A DNA stretch of 64,000 nt from Suillus spraguei (lineage: Eukaryota; Basidiomycota; Agaricomycetes; Boletales; Suillaceae): contig JABCPU010000020.1 of NCBI GenBank assembly GCA_016800925.1, positions 310,001 through 374,000 on the forward strand, in the 5' to 3' direction. Below, in pieces: positions 56,412-64,000 of the stretch. The first letter of the stretch is position 1. Each line of letters begins with the position of its first letter. The notes beneath the pieces were generated by a model. The model did no database searches, was not told the DNA's origin, and worked only from the letters and a program-made list of their open reading frames with translations. Made by a program: the position numbers and the translations under genes.

Positions 56412-57454
56412 TTGCTCTATAGCATGTCTGGAAAAAGATCTGATGTCCCCAAGACTGCTGCAGACCTTGTAGCAGATCTGAAAAAGCAGCTGGCTGCTGC
56501 TAAGGCTGCAGACAAAGCCAAAGCAGAACAGAAGTGCAAGGAGGAACAGAAGCACAAGGAGGAAGAGGAACAGAAGAGGCAGGAAGAACTGAAGCAGATA
56601 GAGTTGGCAGAATACTGCAGGAAGTTGGAGGAACAGAAATGGAGGGGTTGGATTGAGGCTTGGGTGAGTGATGTGGACTCTTTCAGATCTGGATGCTGAT
56701 GGACTTGCAAGGCCAAGGCAGCTCCAGCATCCAGAGCAAAGGATGGGTACTGTTCCTGTTGCGTTTCCAAGGACCAGATGTGTCAGTGGGGTGATGGTGA
56801 GAAGAATCCTTTGGTGAGAAGAATCTTTGGTGAGAAGAATCCTTTGGTGAGAAGAATCTTTGGTGAGAAGAATCTTTGGTGAGTTGTCCAAAGACTTTTG
56901 TATCTAATGGTATCTGATGTTCATAGGTCAAGTCTTGTGACATCTGCCAGAAGGATAAGGTCACTTGTCCTGGAAGGCTCGGATCTATGAAGGAGCCCAA
57001 GGGTCAAAACAGGCAGCATCCTGCAGGTACTACATCTCCAAAAGGCAAAAGCAAGCACTGTCAGAGAAGCCCTACTCCAGATGTGCTGGAAATTGAGGTG
57101 GTTTCCAATCTGATGACTATCAAAGGTACAGATGAGGATTTTGTGGAGTATGATGATCAAGCTTGGGTGGCTGCCACTAATGGTATTGTGGCAGAACTGG
57201 CCTGGATTAATGGACTGCTCCAGGATAGCATTGTAGTGGCAGAGGGGAGTCAGATGGTGATGGAGTGGATGCATACTAATTTGGAGGCCTTCCTCCAGCA
57301 GCAGAGGGAGTTCCAGGCCCTGCTTTTTGAGGGGATCCGAAATGGATTTAGACTTTCCATTTCTACTGAGTCAACAATTAAAGCTAGTCTAGAAAAACAG
57401 AACAAGGAGGAGCAAGACACTAGGACACATATGGAGCGTGGCTCACTTGGGTGA
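56412..57454 (+). pseudogene. TE-associated protein with coiled coil and Cys cluster
   Basis: First segment (56424-56697): MSGKRSDVPKTAADLVADLK, then a long Lys/Glu/Gln coiled coil (KEEQKHKEEEEQKRQEELKQ) and WRGWIEAWVSDVDSFRSGC. Further Cys pairs follow in other frames, then SCDICQKDKVTCPGR at about 56935. The last segment (56987-57454) has a basic region, then VVSNLMTIKGTDEDFVEYDD and a helical tail (AFLQQQREFQALLFEGIRNG). The layout of coiled coil, repeated C-x2-C sites and helical tail matches a common uncharacterised transposon-linked protein of mushrooms, by recollection. Stops around 56700-56985 and a minisatellite break it. Confidence 0.45.
56798..56888. repeat. Minisatellite, 15-16 bp unit
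   Basis: About six copies of GGTGAGAAGAATC(C)TTT in direct order, within the broken part of the coiled-coil ORF. Confidence 0.85.
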
Positions 57455-57617
57455 CATCTAGCATCCAGCTCTTCACACAAGTTTGCAATAGCATTACTGA
57501 ATGGTGATACTTCTATTTGAGCCCAATCCATTCACTGCTCCATCAAAAAATGCCCTTCTTGCTTAAGGTATTCCAAGCAACTTTTTTCTTCTTGCTTGAG
57601 ACCTGTCTGCATCGCGT

Positions 57618-58704
57618 TGTAACAAACATATTGGTGCTGGCGTTAAAACCCTATCTTTTGGCACATGTCTCACGTCTATAGGAATCTCCACCAGTCCAAA
57701 GGCCGTCTTACCCCTTTAGCATTACCGGTGGCATCCCATGCTTACCACACACTGTACTGACTGCTGCACCATGTTCCATGTACCAATGTGATAAACAAAC
57801 TCATGCTGAGCTTAAAATGGCACATTTTCATATAGGTGTCACACGGCTATCATTATCCTTACCTTTCGGCTTCACCGTCCCTTGCCGTGACACTTTACCA
57901 TGTGTTACCCCTATCTAACAGTATCATTCTGCACTCCAGAAGCCTCATTGCAGCTTAGTGGCTGTACTACGGCAACTTTCCCACAAAGCAGTGATCTTCA
58001 GCAATCTCCGCGAACCCATTAGGCATCCTCAAGCAAGATTTACTGTCCATCCTATGTCCATCCAGTCTCGCCGGTACGTGATGTTTTGTAAACTGTAGTG
58101 CAGTCTTATTACATGTCTGCTGCGTGTTTATCCTATCCCTTCTGTTTCCATAGCTATTCCTTAGTATAAAATTCCTAGGTACCTGTACTCTTTCCTTACT
58201 TTTCCCTCTATGGTACACACAGTACTTAGGAATTGTCACCACTACTGTCTCTAACGGAATAAAGTCTTTTGCCGAAGTCACTATCTCTTAAGAATTGTTT
58301 TACTGCTGCACGCACCACCACTCCTTACCGCTTTCCCATGCTTCACCGCTAGTGCTACCACTTTCTCAAGCTTCATCGCTACACTACCGCTTGTTTTACC
58401 GCAGAAGTTCCCACGCTTACCGCAGTGTTACCGTTCACGCTACCGCTTGTCTACCGCATTCCCACGCTTACCACTAGTTTTACCGCAAGTTTCCCACAGA
58501 CCGGAGGTCACCGCTAGCATCTCGCTACCTCCAATGGCATTCTCGCACCACAAGTTGGGCAATATTGAACTATACTAACTTAGCATTCCCTTTAGGGTTG
58601 AACGTTCTTGCCTTCGCAAGTGAAGCAGACTAGGTAGAGTGCAAGACTCGCATACTAGCTTAGGCTGTCATTTATCTACAGCTCAGGCTAGATTGTATCT
58701 TTAC
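57618..58704. mobile_element. Repeat family E, copy E2, LTR-like, minus orientation
   Basis: Ends TGTAACAAACAT on the left and ATCTTTACA on the right, so in reverse complement it starts TGTAAAG and ends GTTACA. Its last ~130 bases match E1 and E3 in reverse complement. The interior has a CTACCGC / CCCACGCTTACCGC degenerate tandem stretch (58310-58500). Flanks CGCGT and TCAGA do not match. It removed the first part of LTR A6. Confidence 0.6.
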
Positions 58705-59316
58705 ATCAGATATGACATGTCCAAAGGTTATCCAGAATGTGGAGATGATATGAGCAATAAGACTAGTCTCAGAATGAGTTCCTAACTAGAAACTAACAGA
58801 GGTAGACTACCCAAAGGTAGAGTCAGAGATGCAGATTTATAGGAATCAATCCTAAGTCTTGGAAGATGACCAGAGCTGGAAGTAACTCAAGTCCAGAGGA
58901 ACAGATTGAGCAGAATCTAAGATGATATCCGAACTAAGGTTCTATGGAGATTTACAAGTGGTTTATATACTGTAAGTAACTAGCATGGATAATCAATGAG
59001 TCTGGGACTGAGGGATATGTACAATGTATAATGGAAGTCTATTAGTTAATGCACAGCGGATCAGTAAGCACGAGTCAGAAATGAGACACAGGTAATGGAT
59101 CAATAAGCAGGACAGAAATATACACAGCCAGAATACCAGAAACAGGAGGATTGCCAAAAGGAGGTAGATGCAGATGTCCACAAGGGAGTTAGAGTGCGAT
59201 AAGTAGGGACTTTCAGATGGGTGATCTGGACAGGATCTGTGGACCGGACGGAAGTAGGATCGATTGGATCTGATTGGATCTTATCGGATCTGAGATCAGA
59301 AGTATGGTATATGACA
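58705..59316 (-). mobile_element. LTR family A, copy A6, truncated at its left end
   Basis: Aligns to the rest of family A from GATATGACATGTCCAAAGG onward and ends GGTATATGACA; the first ~150-180 bases are missing where repeat E2 abuts. It could be the second LTR of the element whose other LTR is A5. Confidence 0.75.
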
Positions 59317-59320
59317 GGAG

Positions 59321-59869
59321 ATGAAGATCAACTATCAAGCAGACTACAATTTCTATTTGGAGCACTTATCCAAGTGCACTCCATGGGCCTGCAGCGTCAT
59401 GGACTACTTCAACAAGGAGGTTTTTGACATTACCAGCCAAAGTCTACTACTGGCTTCCCATGACTTCCCTTCTGCCACTCAAGCTCAAACATGGGAAGAT
59501 GATCTCCTTGACGCACTTGATGCTCCTGCTCAGATGCCATCTACTCTCACTTCCCTCCCTGATAGCTCAGTGGTAGTCAATGTCATCTCCAGCTATCACA
59601 CCTCCATATCTGTCAACAATGCTCAATCCACATCTGCAACAGCGCAGCTGCAGTTGGGTGTCAGTCAGTTGACATTGAGCAGTGGCGCCATCATTGAACC
59701 AACTGCATCTGCAACTCACAGTGTGTTAGCACACCAACCTCAACATCACACCACTGCCAGTGAGCTAGCCTATGCACCCGAGCCTAAACCAGTTGGATGT
59801 GTTACTCGTCATGGTGGCAGTAAGACATTTACTAGTAAACCTAGGGGAAAAGGGAGGGGAAAGTGCTGA
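59321..59869 (+). CDS. TE-associated hypothetical protein, C-terminal part
   Basis: MKINYQADYNFYLEHLSKCT, PWACSVMDYFNKEVFDITSQ, then a long Ser/Thr/Ala/Gln-rich region and a basic glycine tail (SKPRGKGRGKC, stop at 59867-59869). The CTPWACSVMDYFN pattern recurs, as I recall, at the C-terminus of uncharacterised transposon proteins in Agaricomycetes. The N-terminus is cut by LTR A6 at 59316, so the apparent ATG may not be the real start. Confidence 0.4.
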   Translation: MKINYQADYNFYLEHLSKCTPWACSVMDYFNKEVFDITSQSLLLASHDFPSATQAQTWEDDLLDALDAPAQMPSTLTSLPDSSVVVNVISSYHTSISVNNAQSTSATAQLQLGVSQLTLSSGAIIEPTASATHSVLAHQPQHHTTASELAYAPEPKPVGCVTRHGGSKTFTSKPRGKGRGKC

Positions 59870-60480
59870 TTAATCTTGTCTCTACCTTGTATGTTGTTGT
59901 GTCTTCTTGGGGCTCTTATATTTTTGTATCTTGTCCTATGTACGTAGGTTGAATTGTGTTTGTTTTCTCATCAGAATTCTGACAGTCTTACCAGTAGCCT
60001 TATAAGGCATTCAAAGACACAATATAGTGAAGTAGGTTTCAGTGTATTCTGAGACCTAATAACCAAGTGGTAACTATGCTGGTGAGTATTTTGAATTACT
60101 ACTATAATGATTCAAATAATGCTAATGACGAGTGTTCGAATTCATCCAAGTACAATAGTTTAACTTGTAATAAAATTAAAATAGTAATAGGTAGCATAAC
60201 ATAACAACAGTCAACATTACAATATGATTCACTAGCATTGGATAATAATGGTTCAGATTAGATAATATAGAGATAGGATTAGAATACCATTAGAATAGCG
60301 TTCAGGAACTTAGAAATTTATTTTTATCTTATATTGTTGTGCCAACCCTTTGAAGACCTTACAATGCTTACATGATATTTCCTATGAGAGACACTATTTT
60401 AAGGCATCATAAGGTGGGAACAATGGCCTTTTAAGGCACCATAAAATATTATCTCTGTCATTGCAAAGCCTTAAGATACA
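59870..60480. other. AT-rich unassigned sequence
   Basis: No coding region or known repeat was recognised. Confidence 0.4.
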
Positions 60481-60768
60481 GTGTGTGAAAATCAGCCCTT
60501 AAAATGTATTATGAGTCCTTGCAATGGTCCCAAGAAATTTCTGACACAGCACCCTGAACATCACAAGTGGGATGCCACCCGTCCTACATGGCAATATGAG
60601 ATATATCCATCTAAGGTAAGCAACAATAACAATGCTGACATTGATGCTCATCTATGTTGCTTACTAGATCCTTTACAAGAAGTCACACCACTTCCACAAA
60701 GCAATCCTTCATTTTTTTTTTTAGTTTCATCGATGGCATGCGATGGCACTCCCAAAAAGGTCATTTAA
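60481..60768 (+). CDS. Hypothetical ORF of 95 codons
   Basis: Contains CNGPKKFLTQHPEHHKWDAT and RPTWQYEIYPSKVS, then a poly-T-coded Phe run. No family recognised. It may be an exon of a decayed transposon gene; chance cannot be excluded. Confidence 0.2.
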   Translation: MCENQPLKCIMSPCNGPKKFLTQHPEHHKWDATRPTWQYEIYPSKVSNNNNADIDAHLCCLLDPLQEVTPLPQSNPSFFFLVSSMACDGTPKKVI

Positions 60769-60769
60769 G

Positions 60770-61230
60770 TGGTGGCCTAGACATTGCTGCATTTGAAAAG
60801 TGTGTGAATTAGGTTATTCATTACTGTAATATATGTATAATTTGATTGCCAGATGTGTGCCATAACTCTGCCACTGCTCCCAAACTAACTCTATAGGGTT
60901 GCATCAGCATTAAATCAGGGTGTGAGTATTTTAGGGTCTCATTCCTACTACCCACTATTTTGAACATGTCAAATATTCTTCTTTCTACATCTGATGCAGC
61001 TTTGAACATCAATATTCTTGGCATTAAACACAGCGAGAGTGACTTTGTATGCTGGCTCTAGACAAGGGGGCACGAAGCTGTCAGTGCACTTATCATTACT
61101 TTCATAGCATTCTCTCACAACTTTATTTCTAGCTCCCTAACTCACTCTTTACCACAGCTTCTGCACTGTTTGGATTAGTCGACCCCCTTGATATCAAGGT
61201 TCTTATTGAAGTGAGTCTCAATGAGGATGC
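60770..61230. other. Unassigned sequence left of repeat E3
   Basis: A 67-codon minus frame (60821-61024) has no recognisable domain; nothing else seen. Confidence 0.3.
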
Positions 61231-61790
61231 TGTAAAGATACAACTTAGCCTGGGCTGTAGATTAACCATGGCCTAAACTAGTATGTGAGTCTTATGCTCC
61301 ATCTAGTCTGCTTCACTTGCAGAACAAGAGTGTTCAACCCTAAAGGGGGATGCCTGTTAGTATAGTTAAACCCAAGTCAAACCAGTGAGCAAAAGTAGTG
61401 TCATAGTCAGTGGTAAGTTGCCATGGTCAGCAGTGATGCTGCCGGAACTAGCGTCATTGGTAGCAGTACTAGCATTGTAGAGATAAAGCCTGTAGATGTA
61501 GCGTCAAGCGAGCAGTGATGAGCAATGATATCAATGGTAGCAGTAAGGTTGCAAGTGGTGCAAAGAAACAGTAAAGAAGTCTGTGGTACTTGCAGTGGTA
61601 AAGTAGCGGTGTGCAAGAAGTTTCAGTCAAAATAGGGGCCAAAGATCTAGTAGTATGCCAGCAGTAACAGTGAATGAGCAAAATTGATTAATAAGCAGTA
61701 AAGAACTTTAAAGACTAAGTCTACTACTGGGTAGATCCAGAGCTAGACACTAATCCTGGCCTATAGTACGTTGCACTTGCTGCTGACTTG
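61231..61790. repeat. Repeat family E, copy E3
   Basis: TGTAAAGATACAACTTAGCC start and strong match over about 140 bases to E1 and (reversed) E2, then a GGTAAGT / AGCAGTGGTAG-rich degenerate tract. The right boundary is not defined. Confidence 0.55.
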
Positions 61791-62460
61791 CCTATATATG
61801 CTACTTAACATATGTCCTCAATCTCTATCCTATCTACTTGCGAGCCCAAACCTGCCTCCACTAAGTCTTTCATTATCGTCTCAGGCAACACTCAATGTCC
61901 ACGGAACTTCTTCGATGCCCATGCTGCCTGCTTGCCATCAAGACCCTTTCTGTATGCATCCATAAATCTCAATGAATGGATTGAGAAGCTAGTTGTATGG
62001 TGTTAGTATGACTCAATATTCATGTGTTTGGATGATGGTGAATTTGTTGGATAGCTTCCAGGGAAGGGTGCTATCAATTCTATAATAGCAGTGGATGTTA
62101 ATATGTCACAAACCGAAGATTGAATTAAATTTCCTTTACTTGCACTAGTCAGTTTTCTTCTCTTCTGGCTGCTATGATTATAGCCACCCAAATTTGCAAT
62201 TTGTGAGGGTCTTTTGCAAGGCATAACAGTTACAATTTGTGGACTTCACTAGTACAATGAATGCGGCAGTATGTACTATTAGTACTTACTTTGCCATTGT
62301 CATGCTGCACTGCCACAACATAAGCCTGAAAGTTCAGTAAAAAGCCTACTACTCATTCAGAAATGTGAATCAAGAAAATCTGTTCCAGTCAATTGTCCGC
62401 ACACTTGGTATGAATAATCCACTGGACACATATTACAGTGAACTATCTCCGTATTATATG
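61791..62460. other. Unassigned region with one small ORF
   Basis: 61812-62006 (plus) is open for 64 codons (SGNTQCPRNFFDAHAACLPS) and could be a coding exon of an unknown TE protein; nothing else is recognisable. Confidence 0.25.
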
Positions 62461-62915
62461 AGTGAACGGACATGCATAATATCCCGTATGATACGGGCCA
62501 GCGGACCATGGGCCCATGGTAGAAATATCCTTGTTGATGACGGATGGGCCGGGAGGAATATTATTCCCAGTGACAGCGGGTGGGCCCATGCAAGGAATAT
62601 GTAGAGTAGATGAGTGGGCCGATGTACATGAATATATGGTAGACGGATGGGCCAAGGTAGTTGGATATCATGTAGATGGGTGTATCAAGGTAGATGTGTA
62701 TCAAATAGACAGGTATGTGAAGGGTACTTGTTATCACATACATGGGTGGGCCCAGACACATATTAAATTAGACGGGTATTAGATGGGTGAGCCGAGAGTG
62801 TTATATAAATATTTATTAGACGGGTGGGCCAAGGGTGTTGTACAGTATATTATATTAGACGGGTGGGCCGAGGGTGGTATAAAATATAGATGGGTGGGCC
62901 TATGTGTATGATAAT
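62460..62915. repeat. Element F arm, third copy
   Basis: Same order as 12144-12690: ATAATATCCCGTATGATACG, GGCCAGCGGACCATGGGCCC, then GATGGGTGGGCC-type units spaced by A/T-rich stretches, ending near GATGGGTGGGCCTATGTGTA. Confidence 0.75.
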
Positions 62916-62974
62916 GGTAGACATGAGGGAGCTGAGGGAGCTGCATATCATCTGAATCAGAGGAGGTAATAAAT

Positions 62975-63475
62975 CACAGTTACTGAGTTCCTGGAGCAGC
63001 AGGTGCTGTCTTGACATGGCCTTTTATGACGCTTAGGTTGTCTTGTAGAATGTGGAAACTGGGGTGCGAGGCTTGTGTTGCCCTACAAGACACCCAGCTC
63101 CGACCCCCGAAAATCAGATGAAGCATACCAAGTTCCAAGTTCCGAGACCCGGGTCTCAACACATAATTCAGTCAATACGAGACACCCAGTTCCGACCCCT
63201 GAAATTTGAGTGAAGCATACCAAGTTCCGGGAGCAGCAAGTGATGTCTTGAAATGGCCTTTATGGCGCTTAGGTTATCTTGTAGAATGTGGAAAGCGGGG
63301 TGCGAGGCTTGTGTTGCCCTACAAGACACCCAGTTCCGACCCCCGAAAATCAGATGAAGCATACCAAGTTCTGAGTTCCGAGACCCGGGTCTCAACACAT
63401 AATTCAGTCAATACAAGACACCCAGTTCTGACCCCCGAAATTTGAGTGAAGCATACCAAGTTCCGGAGTTCTGAA
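62975..63475. repeat. Tandem duplication, ~245-bp unit
   Basis: Two head-to-tail copies (about 62975-63228 and 63229-63475) sharing GGAGCAGCA(A/G)GTG(A/C)TGTC, TAGAATGTGGAAA, GTGTTGCCCTACAAGACACC, GAGACCCGGGTCTCAACAC and AATTTGAGTGAAGCATACC. The GAGACCCGGGTCTC core is a perfect palindrome. Confidence 0.85.
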
Positions 63476-63678
63476 CCCGGGTCTTGACAAATGAATATCA
63501 GATATCCAGCACACTTCCAATCATCTGGTATTTCATTGAGCAATGGATGATAATACAGCTTTGAAAGCCAACATCATCCAAGGTTCCCTTATCTGATCCT
63601 TGCTATCTCCACCCCCTTTAACACCAAAGTCTGGACATCCAGCATTCAGCGTCTGATTTCCCAATATCAACTTGCAAC

Positions 63679-63915
63679 ATGAACACTTCTTCCATGTCCA
63701 CTTGTGACATAAAAATCTGGCGCACTTGGGCCCTGGCCATCACTCATGAAGCAGGGGCATATACCGAACAAAAATTCAATGCAAAGAAGACTGGAGGAGA
63801 GCCAGTTATACCTTCTCCGAACCTGGACACTGATCTGGTGATGGCGTGCGATCGCTTGGCTGATGTACTCATAAAGGCATATAAAAATCCCAGTGGGTCT
63901 TCCTGCAGATGTTGA
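63679..63915 (+). CDS. Hypothetical ORF near window end
   Basis: 78 codons from MNTSSMSTCDIKIWRTWALA through NAKKTGGEPVIPSPNLDTDL to SGSSCRC. Balanced composition suggests a real exon, perhaps the N-terminus of a TE Gag-like protein, but no family is recognised. Confidence 0.3.
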   Translation: MNTSSMSTCDIKIWRTWALAITHEAGAYTEQKFNAKKTGGEPVIPSPNLDTDLVMACDRLADVLIKAYKNPSGSSCRC

Positions 63916-64000
63916 AAATGTGTTTGATCATTCAAATTCCTTCATGACAGTTAAGATGCAGATTGATATTGCAAGATATAGCAAATTGATATCCCCAAAG

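Overview
This window is a transposon-dense piece of a filamentous fungal genome, almost certainly a basidiomycete (Agaricomycete). The host genes carry many short GT-AG introns of about 50 bases. They include a fungal-type aspartokinase, an expanded G-alpha-like family, a polyporopepsin-like aspartic protease and a mitochondrial isoleucyl-tRNA synthetase relic. The mobile elements (KDZ, PIF/Harbinger with Myb-like partner genes, chromodomain Ty3/Gypsy, Tad-like LINE, Tc1/mariner, Helitron-type helicase pieces) are the set usual in mushroom-forming fungi. There is no bacterial-style operon and no CRISPR array. The species cannot be named from the sequence alone.

Layout. 1-8.1 kb is a host gene island. 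A G-alpha-like gene sits on the minus strand at the left edge, followed by an intact seven-exon aspartokinase gene, a short inverted-repeat transposon, a casein-kinase-like fragment, a second inverted and decayed G-alpha copy, and a membrane protein gene. 8.2-26.9 kb is repeats: a duplicated aspartokinase 3' end, solo LTRs, a Tc1/mariner fragment, a membrane protein relic, a non-autonomous element with long inverted arms made of GGGTGGGCC-type subrepeats, a 5'-truncated LINE, and a Gypsy relic that itself holds nested solo LTRs. 27.2-28.7 kb is an aspartic protease gene with an intact frame but an altered catalytic aspartate. 29.4-34.5 kb holds two oppositely oriented Helitron-helicase fragments flanking a LINE RNase H scrap and the isoleucyl-tRNA synthetase pseudogene. 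35.5-39.3 kb is a PIF/Harbinger element with transposase and Myb-like partner. 39.5-54.5 kb is a second Harbinger element, split by a KDZ transposon that is in turn split by a 7.36-kb chromovirus and a solo LTR. 54.5-64 kb is more LTRs, uncharacterised TE-associated ORFs and repeats.

The most informative result is the insertion history read from target-site duplications. A 12.3-kb KDZ element (42011-54340) lies inside a Harbinger transposase and is flanked by 8-bp AAAATGGG duplications. It has about 1-kb terminal inverted arms that contain the start of its own transposase, and it carries an HMG-box-like gene. The chromovirus inside it has an extra 3' ORF carrying a CCHC zinc knuckle, while none is visible in its Gag. 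Inactivating changes across unrelated elements repeatedly look like CpG to TpG/CpA decay (CGA to TGA stops, catalytic D to N), suggesting methylation-driven mutation.

The genes likely to be functional are the left G-alpha copy, the aspartokinase, the 7-8 kb membrane protein and perhaps the protease. Nearly everything else is mobile or decayed. All calls rest on reading the sequence; no database search was run.
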